From an uncultured Lachnospiraceae bacterium (GTDB lineage: Bacteria > Bacillota > Clostridia > Lachnospirales > Lachnospiraceae), in assembly GCA_947577185.1 (NCBI GenBank), contig CANPUE010000003.1:124001-188000 (forward strand): DNA of 64,000 nt. The letters run 5' to 3'. Shown piece by piece: positions 1-7,876 of the stretch (within the stretch, counting starts at the first letter, position 1; each line of letters begins with the position of its first letter). The notes under the pieces were generated by a model, which saw only the letters and a list, made by a program, of their open reading frames with translations, searched no databases and was not told the DNA's origin. A program made the position numbers and the translations under genes.

Positions 1-2
1 AT

Positions 3-2282
3 ATCACGCAGGCCGGACGCTGTTACATGCAGGTGGGAAACGACGAGTTATTTGAATTATTTCAGTCAGGATTCAGCGGGGCAGTTTATGATGAGGAAAA
101 CGGAAACATGAAATCCGACATCGCCCATATGCTTTCCACGACAGGCAAGGCGGCGCTGATCGGAAACCGTTTGAAATTAAAACAGACAGCACTGATTAAA
201 AAAAGATGGATAGAACAGTTATTGGGAATTTTGTCTCAAATTGAGCTGCCGGCCGGATATACGCTGGAAATGCTGTTAAACGACGGCAGTCTTTTGGAAA
301 CCTGGATACAGGGGGCATTCACGCAGCTGTCTGCGGCAGGTATTGATTTTCCTTACAGTGAGTACAACGCGCAGCGGATCAGAGATCTGATGAGCGCATG
401 GGCGGCAGTGCGGGAAGATTCCGACAGGACGGCGGAACAGATTCTTGCATATGCGGATCAGAACAGACTGAAATTACCGGAAAAGAAGCTAAAGACACAG
501 CTTGACGCTGTCGTTGAATATCTGGCGGGAATCGCCAGAGAGAACGGATATCTTCATAATCTGCAGCTATGGCTCCCGGTGCTTCCTGTTTCGCTGTACT
601 TAAATCAGCTTCCGTCTTATCAGAAAGAAGCATACTTTAACGGACACGAGTGGCCAAAGCCGCATAAAGAATGGAAGATTGAAGTGGATATGGGTCTGTA
701 TGATGATCCGGTCAACCAGATGCAGGATAGTTTCGTCATGAACCTGTCGCATAATGGACACCATGCCATCGTGGGTACGGTTGTCAGCGGAAAGAGTACA
801 TTTTTACAGACCTTTGTCTATGGACTGGTCAATAAATACACACCTGAGCAGGTTACTGTCTATGGGATCGATTTCAGCGCTAAAATGTTGTCAGCGTTTG
901 AAAAGATGCCGCATGTGGGCGGTGTGATGTATGAGAATGATGAGGACAGACTGGCGAAGTTTTTCAATATGCTGGGTACGATGCTGGAAGAGCGCAAACA
1001 ACGTTTCAAAGGCGGAAACTACAGCCAGTATGTGCGGGTCAACGGAGTCTCCTTACCGGCTGTCGTCATTGTGATCGACAATTATTCTAATTTTAAAAAT
1101 AAAACGAACAATATTTATGAAGAAATGATCCTGCAATTATCCAGGGACGGTGTAGGCTATGGAATCTTTCTTGTGATCACGGCCGGAGGATTCGGGGCGT
1201 TAGAGATACCAAACCGTATCGGAGATAATCTGCGGACGGTCATCTGTCTTGAAATGAGTGATAAATTTCAGTATGCGGAGGCCATGCGGACGATGCATAT
1301 AGAAACACTGCCGGAAGTGAATATAAAAGGACGGGGACTTGCCAGAGTCGGCGAGCAGCTTTTAGAGTTCCAGACTGCTTTAAGTTTCGAAGCAGGAGAT
1401 GATTTCAAGCGGATGGAACAGATCGAACAGCTTGCGGAAGTGATGAGAGAAAAATGGAGCGGACGGCCCGCAAAACCGATCCCGGAGATACCGCAAAAAC
1501 CTGTATGGTCAGAGTTTTCCAGACTGGAAGACGTCGGAAAGCTTCTTGAGGACGACAGGCATCTTCCGATTGGCTATAATACCCAAAATGCTGCGGTCTA
1601 TGGGATTGATCTGAGCAGACTTTATTGTTACCTGATCACCGGCAAGCCGCGAAGCGGTAAGACAAATCTGCTCAGGATCATGATAAATGCGGCATTATTG
1701 CGGGGAGGCAGCGTTACTATCATCGATTTTGGCGGCGATTTTACGAATCTGGAAGAGAATTCTCCGGTGGATGTGATCAATACCGACATGAAAATGTTCC
1801 AGTTTTTCTCTGATCTGCTTCCGGAGTTTAAGAAACGCAACATACAGAAAAAACAGGCAGCGCGGGAAGGGATGTCAGATGAGGAGATTTATCAGGAGAT
1901 GCGTTCAAACCGTGCACAGTTCATTTTCATTGCCAACCTGGCAGATTTTGTGCAGCATGTGGCGCATCCTAAGGATGCGGCTGATGTGAAAGCCTTTGTA
2001 TTGAATCTTCTGGATAAGGGAAGTTTACATAATGTATTCTGGGCTGCCTGTTATAATGCGGAGGATAAGCTCAAAGTTGCCGGAGACGATGTTTATAATT
2101 ACTTTATTCGTTATAAAACAGGTATTCATTTTGGCGGCAATGTAGCGGCACAGAATATTATGGATTTCAGCTATGTGCATTATACAGAGCAGTCTAAGGC
2201 ACAAAAACCGGGCGTCGGCCTGCTTCCGGCTAATGAGGAAGAAACTGTGCGTAAGATCATAGTACCTTTGATGAAGGGTTAA
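3..2282 (+). CDS. essC: EssC/YukB-type FtsK/SpoIIIE ATPase of T7SSb, C-terminal portion (5' end outside window)
   Basis: Frame is open to the window edge (ITQAGRCYMQVGNDELFELFQSGFSG). Two P-loops: GTVVSGKST and GKPRSGKTN. FtsK-like Walker B VVIVIDNY in the first ATPase domain. Confidence 0.92.
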   Translation: MTQAGRCYMQVGNDELFELFQSGFSGAVYDEENGNMKSDIAHMLSTTGKAALIGNRLKLKQTALIKKRWIEQLLGILSQIELPAGYTLEMLLNDGSLLETWIQGAFTQLSAAGIDFPYSEYNAQRIRDLMSAWAAVREDSDRTAEQILAYADQNRLKLPEKKLKTQLDAVVEYLAGIARENGYLHNLQLWLPVLPVSLYLNQLPSYQKEAYFNGHEWPKPHKEWKIEVDMGLYDDPVNQMQDSFVMNLSHNGHHAIVGTVVSGKSTFLQTFVYGLVNKYTPEQVTVYGIDFSAKMLSAFEKMPHVGGVMYENDEDRLAKFFNMLGTMLEERKQRFKGGNYSQYVRVNGVSLPAVVIVIDNYSNFKNKTNNIYEEMILQLSRDGVGYGIFLVITAGGFGALEIPNRIGDNLRTVICLEMSDKFQYAEAMRTMHIETLPEVNIKGRGLARVGEQLLEFQTALSFEAGDDFKRMEQIEQLAEVMREKWSGRPAKPIPEIPQKPVWSEFSRLEDVGKLLEDDRHLPIGYNTQNAAVYGIDLSRLYCYLITGKPRSGKTNLLRIMINAALLRGGSVTIIDFGGDFTNLEENSPVDVINTDMKMFQFFSDLLPEFKKRNIQKKQAAREGMSDEEIYQEMRSNRAQFIFIANLADFVQHVAHPKDAADVKAFVLNLLDKGSLHNVFWAACYNAEDKLKVAGDDVYNYFIRYKTGIHFGGNVAAQNIMDFSYVHYTEQSKAQKPGVGLLPANEEETVRKIIVPLMKG

Positions 2283-2291
2283 CGGGATAAT

Positions 2292-3017
2292 ATGGTTTCC
2301 GTATTGATATACTCAAAAACAGAACAGGAAAGCGCCGCCCTGAAAGCGGCGGCGGAAGAACTGATCGCGAAACTCAGTGAAGATTATTGGGAGATCAGGC
2401 AGATTCGTTCGATCAGGGCCCTGCAGGAATATTTATCCGGCAGCCCCCTCCTGCATCTGCTGATTTATGACATCAGCGAGCCGGAGGCCCTTGGCTTCCT
2501 TGCCGGAATCAGGAAACGGTATCCTCATACACGCCTTATGGTATTGGCGGACATTTCCGTTTCCCCGATGGAATATATAAGACCGGATCTGAAAGTCGGG
2601 GCTTTGTTATTAAAGCCGTGGACGACAAAGCAGGCATTCGATGCTTTATACGGATTTCTGGAGGAATACAATGAGTCGGTCAGAGAAAAAGCAGGGAAGG
2701 GCAGGGATTTTTACGTAATAGAAACAAGAGAGGGGATTATCAATATTCCTTTTGCACAAATTTATTTTTTTGAATCGAGAGCAAAAAAGATTTATGTCTG
2801 TACCGGGAAAGAGGAGTATGGATTTTACTCTTCGATCGAAAAGCTGCAGGAAGGACTGCCGGATAATTTTGTCAGGTGTCACAGAGGTTTTATCATCAAC
2901 ATAAGAAAGATCAGGAAGATTGTTTCTTCTCAGAACATGATTTATCTGGCGGACGGTTTTGCCGTTCCGCTCTCGAGAAGTTATAAGACTGCATTAAAGG
3001 AGATGGGGAGATCATGA
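2292..3017 (+). CDS. LytTR-type DNA-binding response regulator with degenerate receiver domain
   Basis: C-terminal LytTR signature (IPFAQIYFFESRAKKIYVCT...FVRCHRGFIINIRKI...VPLSRSYKTALKE). N-terminal REC-like alpha/beta pattern. Confidence 0.85.
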   Translation: MVSVLIYSKTEQESAALKAAAEELIAKLSEDYWEIRQIRSIRALQEYLSGSPLLHLLIYDISEPEALGFLAGIRKRYPHTRLMVLADISVSPMEYIRPDLKVGALLLKPWTTKQAFDALYGFLEEYNESVREKAGKGRDFYVIETREGIINIPFAQIYFFESRAKKIYVCTGKEEYGFYSSIEKLQEGLPDNFVRCHRGFIINIRKIRKIVSSQNMIYLADGFAVPLSRSYKTALKEMGRS

Positions 3018-3745
3018 ACCAGCAGGATAAGGCATATTACCTGCAAAATATGGAACTGGCACTGCTGTTATCCGTGAAAGGGATGAATGTTTTTTACGGG
3101 TTTTTGATGGATACGATAAAAAAACCGGAGCAGGCCGCTGTATATCGGGCACTGTTTGATCTGGAAAAAAAAGAACTGATCTCAGTGGATGATAACAGGA
3201 AAGTCACGATTTTGCCGGAACTCGATCAACTCTTAGAGGAGATGAAAGCGGCAAAGAGGCTGCTGCTATACACTGACAGATTCTCGGAGTTTCCGGATCA
3301 GTGTATCTATCTGGGAGACGGCGGCGGCGTCTTTGTATCCTCATATGGGACAACAGGGATGGTGAACAGGCTGGAGATGGTATGCAGGGAGGCGCTTGCA
3401 GACAAAATCTGTGAGAATGGTTTCTGCCTGAAAGAGATGATTAACGATGAGAGCCTTTTTACAGAGAAACAGATCAGGGTGCAGGAACTGGAAGAGATGG
3501 CGGAGCGTTTCTTTTTGCATGATTTGATACCGTTTGAGGAAGCAGATTGGGGGAAAGCTGTAAGGCGCCTGAAACTGGTCTGCCTCAAAAACGGGCTCAA
3601 GAGCGGGGAGAACCAGAAACAATATCTGCTCATAAGAGACAGGCTGAATGATTACTTTGCGGTGACGGATGAAACAACCTGCATCTATCCTTATTCCGGG
3701 AAACTGATTATGGAAACGTTAAAAAAAGATCTCACAGGGGAATGA
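3014..3745 (+). CDS. Hypothetical protein in T7SS locus; winged-helix-like N-terminus
   Basis: Start overlaps the LytTR stop by 4 bp (ATGA). 243 aa ORF, no confident family recognised. Confidence 0.75.
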   Translation: MNQQDKAYYLQNMELALLLSVKGMNVFYGFLMDTIKKPEQAAVYRALFDLEKKELISVDDNRKVTILPELDQLLEEMKAAKRLLLYTDRFSEFPDQCIYLGDGGGVFVSSYGTTGMVNRLEMVCREALADKICENGFCLKEMINDESLFTEKQIRVQELEEMAERFFLHDLIPFEEADWGKAVRRLKLVCLKNGLKSGENQKQYLLIRDRLNDYFAVTDETTCIYPYSGKLIMETLKKDLTGE

Positions 3746-3764
3746 GAAAAAGGAGGATGAAAGT

Positions 3765-4013
3765 GTGATATTGGTAGATATCTATGTTCCGGCAGTTGGA
3801 AATGTGTATGATTTTCAATTGGATGAAGAGGAAAAGATCAGTACGATCGTAGAAGAGATTGGTGAACTGGTCGGACAAAAGGAGCACTGCCGTATCGTCG
3901 GGAACATTGGGGATCTCATGCTGTGTTCGGGAAAAGACAAAAAGATCTTATCCAAAAATCAGACGTTAGAAACCTCAGGAATCCGAAACGGTGACAGCCT
4001 TATTTTAGTATAA
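3765..4013 (+). CDS. EsaB/YukD-like ubiquitin-fold T7SS protein
   Basis: 82 aa, GTG start behind AGGAGG. Beta-grasp style sequence MILVDIYVPAVGNVYDFQLDEEEKISTIVEEI...SLILV next to essC and WXG100 genes. Confidence 0.8.
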   Translation: MILVDIYVPAVGNVYDFQLDEEEKISTIVEEIGELVGQKEHCRIVGNIGDLMLCSGKDKKILSKNQTLETSGIRNGDSLILV

Positions 4014-4094
4014 AACTGGTCATTCATCCCAATCAACGGGGCATTTGTCAAAAAGAGACAGCAGAATGTCATTTTGTGATAAGGTGGCATATAG

Positions 4095-4460
4095 ATGAAG
4101 GAGCGGACGATGTTTAGTATAATGACGGGGCATGTGACACAGGAATGCGGCCAGATAGAGGCACAGGTATCTGAAATAACCGGACAGATGCTGGAACTGG
4201 AAGATGCCATCAGACAACTTCGCAGTATTTCCTGCATGGAAGAGGCAGTGGCGAAACTGGAATACCTGCATTCTGAGATGGATTTTGAACGCACTGTGTT
4301 AAGACAGATGATGCTTGGACTGAATCAGACGATTCTGAGTTATTTAAGCTGTGAGAACAGGATCTGTGACAATGGAGAACAAAGTGTGCTGTATCATGCA
4401 AGACGGGAAACAGGGATAAACGATCTTTCAGGCATATCAAATATATTAAGCGGGCTTTAG
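4095..4460 (+). CDS. Small helical T7SS-associated protein (possible effector-targeting partner)
   Basis: 121 aa predicted coiled coil between yukD-like and WXG100 genes, same strand. Confidence 0.65.
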   Translation: MKERTMFSIMTGHVTQECGQIEAQVSEITGQMLELEDAIRQLRSISCMEEAVAKLEYLHSEMDFERTVLRQMMLGLNQTILSYLSCENRICDNGEQSVLYHARRETGINDLSGISNILSGL

Positions 4461-4478
4461 GCCGGATGAGGAGGAAGT

Positions 4479-4784
4479 ATGGCGATTCAGGAGATAACGG
4501 TCGACACATCTGTTTTGGCGGGAGACATCAGCGAACTGCAGACAGCGCTTGCCAACGCGCAGAGGCAGCTCGAGGAGATGTTCGCAGAGGTGGCGGAACT
4601 GGACACAATGTGGGATGGACCGGCGAACGAAATGTTTAACAGGCAGTTTGGAAACGATCACGAAAAAGCAAAGAATCTGTGTAAAACAGTAGATTCACTG
4701 ATCGATTGCATGATCTATGCAAAAGAGCAGTATGATTTATGCGAGAACGAAGTAAACGATATCGTTTCGTCAATTTCCCTATAA
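4479..4784 (+). CDS. WXG100 family protein 1
   Basis: ~100 aa helical hairpin with central WDG turn (TMWDGPANEMFNRQF). Confidence 0.88.
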   Translation: MAIQEITVDTSVLAGDISELQTALANAQRQLEEMFAEVAELDTMWDGPANEMFNRQFGNDHEKAKNLCKTVDSLIDCMIYAKEQYDLCENEVNDIVSSISL

Positions 4785-4811
4785 AAGCAATGAGAGCGAG
4801 GAGTAAAGAAA

Positions 4812-5138
4812 ATGGCAATCACAGGAGACGTTCGTGTTAAAGTAAATTCCGCAGTGCTAAACAGCAAGGCACAGGCCGTTTCAAACAGCATAGGAAAAAT
4901 GCAGCAATGTTTTGACCAGTTAGAAACGATCATAAAAAGGACTTCTTATTACTGGATTGGAGAGGCGGGAGATCTGCACCGGAAGATCTATCAGGAACAG
5001 CAACCGCAGATCGAAGAGATGATGAAAAGGTTAAAAGAGCATCCCAGAGACCTTGTGACGATGGCACAGACCTATGATGCAGCGGAGGTACAGATACAGG
5101 CTATGGCGGCTGAACTGCCGGGCGATGTGATCAGTTAG
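4812..5138 (+). CDS. WXG100-like protein 2
   Basis: 108 aa helical hairpin, central WIG (YYWIGEAGDLHRKIYQ). Confidence 0.82.
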   Translation: MAITGDVRVKVNSAVLNSKAQAVSNSIGKMQQCFDQLETIIKRTSYYWIGEAGDLHRKIYQEQQPQIEEMMKRLKEHPRDLVTMAQTYDAAEVQIQAMAAELPGDVIS

Positions 5139-5156
5139 ACAGGAGGGCGGTTAAAT

Positions 5157-5468
5157 ATGGCGACACGGGAGACGATTGAGATCAATTTCATGCAGGCGAT
5201 GCGGCAGGCCGATAAGATAGACACGATAGCGAACGACCTGAGCAGATTATCAGGAGAGAAGTTCGGGGGTTCACTGCAGAACCTGGCAGGGGCCTGGAAG
5301 GGGGACAACGCTTCCCTTTATCTGACCAAAGGAGCATCCCTGCAGGGAAAGATGGATGGAACATCCAAATCCCTTCACGCAGTGGCTTCTGATATCAGGG
5401 CGGCGGCAAGACGGCTGTACGAGGCGGAGATGGCGGCGGTGTCGATTGCTTCGGACAGGACCTACTAG
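5157..5468 (+). CDS. WXG100-like protein 3
   Basis: 103 aa, central WKG (GAWKGDNASLYLTKG). Confidence 0.82.
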   Translation: MATRETIEINFMQAMRQADKIDTIANDLSRLSGEKFGGSLQNLAGAWKGDNASLYLTKGASLQGKMDGTSKSLHAVASDIRAAARRLYEAEMAAVSIASDRTY

Positions 5469-5584
5469 GTGCAAAATGGTCATTCGTCCTGACAAATATG
5501 ACGTCTGTCAGGAATTGCTTCAGAGAAATATTTTATGTACTAAAATATTAATATAAAGAAAGCCAGAACAGGAGGAAAAAGAAT

Positions 5585-5884
5585 ATGGCAGCTTTTACGG
5601 TAACATCAAGTGAATTAAAGGCAAAGGCAAATGAACTCAGGAATTTAAATGCCCAGTTTAAAACACAGGTGGGGAATCTGGAATCACAGGAAGGCAATTT
5701 GGTCACTATGTGGGAGGGCGAGGCAAGGAATGCATTCGATACAGCTTTTAAGAATGACAAAGGCCAGATGGACAATTTTTACAATCTGATCGAGCAGTAT
5801 TGCGTGGCGCTTGAGAATATCGCGACAAAATACGATATGGCAGAGGCACAGAATGTTGCGACGGCACAGGCCAGAACCTATTAA
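5585..5884 (+). CDS. WXG100 family protein 4
   Basis: 99 aa, central WEG (TMWEGEARNAFDTAF). Confidence 0.9.
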   Translation: MAAFTVTSSELKAKANELRNLNAQFKTQVGNLESQEGNLVTMWEGEARNAFDTAFKNDKGQMDNFYNLIEQYCVALENIATKYDMAEAQNVATAQARTY

Positions 5885-5925
5885 GAGCAATTACGAAAAT
5901 AAATTTCTGATAAGAAAAGGAGAAT

Positions 5926-6246
5926 ATGATCATGGAAGGAATCTTAAAAGTTGACCCCCAAAAATTAATCAGCACAGCGGATGAGTTTAATGCGACAGGC
6001 GGACAGGTCAGAAACCTCATGGAGCAGATGATCTCCATTATTGACAGCCTGAAATCTGTATGGGAAGGAGAAGCATCTACTACATACAATACCAAATTTC
6101 ATCAGCTCGATGATGACATGCAGAAAATGCACCGGATGATCGAGGAACATGTAAAAGACTTAAACGAGATGGCGAAACAGTATATTACTGCGGAAAATGC
6201 CAACATTGATACCGGAAGCGGACTGGCAGGAGATGTGATTTCGTAG
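5926..6246 (+). CDS. WXG100 family protein 5
   Basis: 106 aa, central WEG (SVWEGEASTTYNTKF). Confidence 0.9.
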   Translation: MIMEGILKVDPQKLISTADEFNATGGQVRNLMEQMISIIDSLKSVWEGEASTTYNTKFHQLDDDMQKMHRMIEEHVKDLNEMAKQYITAENANIDTGSGLAGDVIS

Positions 6247-6269
6247 GAATCTGACAGATACTTTTTCAC

Positions 6270-6321
6270 GAATGCGGAATCACATCAGCCATATCAGAGA
6301 ACAGGAAATGATTCCGCATTC
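6270..6321. terminator. Long hairpin between convergent genes (probable bidirectional terminator)
   Basis: Perfect 13 bp inverted repeat GAATGCGGAATCA (6270-6282) / TGATTCCGCATTC (6309-6321) between the WXG100 cluster and the minus-strand DUF3592 gene. Confidence 0.55.
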
Positions 6322-6763
6322 ATGAAGTGAATGTAAGCGGAAAGGTTCCGGCCAGTTTCAAAAGTAAAAACGGAAGAAATGCGAAAAGAACAGCGCACAC
6401 CAGAAAAACGACCCCGACAATCAGGGCGACGCCTGTTTCTTTTACATATGCTTTTTCCGGTGAAGAAGGGTCGTAGTAAACCGTTGCCGTACTGTCTAAT
6501 GGAAACAGTTTGGGGTTACCGCTTCCTGTGGAAGTAGTGAGCGTATACTCCATGCCGTTTACATAGTACTGGAAGACAGGATAGTAATATGTGGCGCGTG
6601 TGCCATTGGTGGAACGGCCCGAAATGCTGGATTTGACACGGATGACACGTCCCGTTGTCTGACTGGTGCATGTCCTGCGGCTTTTATTTATTTTGAAATG
6701 AAAGTACAGGAGCAGTATACCGACCAGACCAAAAATGACTGGAAAAATTAAAAAAAATATCAT
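6320..6763 (-). CDS. DUF3592-like membrane protein
   Basis: Two TM segments flank the domain GRVIRVKSS...YYYPVFQYYVNGMEYTLTT...DSTATVYYDPSSPEKAYV. RBS GGAAAGGAG upstream of the internal ATG; provided ORF extends further 5'. Confidence 0.75.
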   Translation of the reverse strand: MIFFLIFPVIFGLVGILLLYFHFKINKSRRTCTSQTTGRVIRVKSSISGRSTNGTRATYYYPVFQYYVNGMEYTLTTSTGSGNPKLFPLDSTATVYYDPSSPEKAYVKETGVALIVGVVFLVCAVLFAFLPFLLLKLAGTFPLTFTS

Positions 6764-6906
6764 GTTTGAGAACTCCTTTCCATTACTGATTTCATTGTAA
6801 CACAAAAGAGCACGCAGGGAAATATCCTGTACAGAGGTAGAGGAATAAGGTTGAATCAATTCTCTGATGTGCAGTTAATTCAACCAGTAAGTTGTGACGT
6901 TTTGAA

Positions 6907-7830
6907 ATGGAGGGAAAAATGAAGCCAAAACGGATGAACAGATCTTTTTTGACTGCCGGGGGATTTATCATTGTACTGTTATGTATTGTACTGACCGTTT
7001 TGTCTGCACAGAAAAGCAGATCCGCCGGAAGGATGGCGGAGTTACTTGATCTTGGAAACAAATATCTGACAGAACACAATTACGAACAGGCGGCATTATC
7101 TTTCAGGGAAGCGATAGAGACAGACCCGAAATGTGAGGAAGCTTATCATGGACTGGCACAGACCTGTATCGGTATGGAAGATTATGAGACAGCCTGTGAA
7201 GTTTTGAAACAGGGGATTGAACAGACCGGGGCGGAGGCGCTTACGGCATACCTTCAGGAAACAGAGGAAACCTATGCCAGAATGCAGGAAGAAGCCGCGT
7301 CGCAGGCGAAAGAAGAGGCAGTCAGATTAATGCGTGAGCAGGAAGCGGGAAAGCCGGAAGAAGCGGATACAGCGGCAGAACCGGAAAAAGAAGAAGAGAC
7401 GGAAGAACAGGCGCAGGAAGAGACAGAAACGGAAGCGCCGGAAGAAGATGAGGACGCCTCTCAAACACAGGAAGAGACTTCGCAGGAGGAAACTCTTGAT
7501 GAGACAGGGGCGGCGGGCGAAACGACCGACGCGGATAACGATGCAGGCGAAAGGGTCGTACACGAAAACGGGGACTATGAGATAACTGAATATGACGCCG
7601 GCGGCAATAAAGTGAAGTGGACATATTATGAAGCTGATGGGACAATAAATCGCTGGGAAACTTATGAATATGAATATGGGGCGGACGGAAGCTATGCCAG
7701 AATTGAGTATCAGTATGCATGGGGCACACTGTATTATATAACGAGATTTGACTATGATGCCAACGGAAATTATGTGAAAGGAAGTCAATACCTGCCGGAT
7801 GGGACGCTGTATTATGAGTATCATCCATAA
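6907..7830 (+). CDS. Membrane-anchored TPR protein with Glu-rich linker and C-terminal tyrosine-rich YD-like repeats
   Basis: N-terminal TM, TPR (LLDLGNKYLTEHNYEQAALSFREAIETDPKCEEAYHGLAQ), E-rich segment, C-terminal YEADG/YDANGNY repeats. Confidence 0.8.
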   Translation: MEGKMKPKRMNRSFLTAGGFIIVLLCIVLTVLSAQKSRSAGRMAELLDLGNKYLTEHNYEQAALSFREAIETDPKCEEAYHGLAQTCIGMEDYETACEVLKQGIEQTGAEALTAYLQETEETYARMQEEAASQAKEEAVRLMREQEAGKPEEADTAAEPEKEEETEEQAQEETETEAPEEDEDASQTQEETSQEETLDETGAAGETTDADNDAGERVVHENGDYEITEYDAGGNKVKWTYYEADGTINRWETYEYEYGADGSYARIEYQYAWGTLYYITRFDYDANGNYVKGSQYLPDGTLYYEYHP

Positions 7831-7876
7831 CTGGCAGGGGAAATAATATTTTGTTTGTTTAAGAACGGAGGATAAA

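Noticed and set aside
7334-7585. + strand 83 aa Lys/Arg-rich ORF (RKKRIQRQNRKKKKRRKNRRRK)
   Set aside because: Frame-shifted reading of the GA-rich Glu linker in the 6907 gene; composition artefact.
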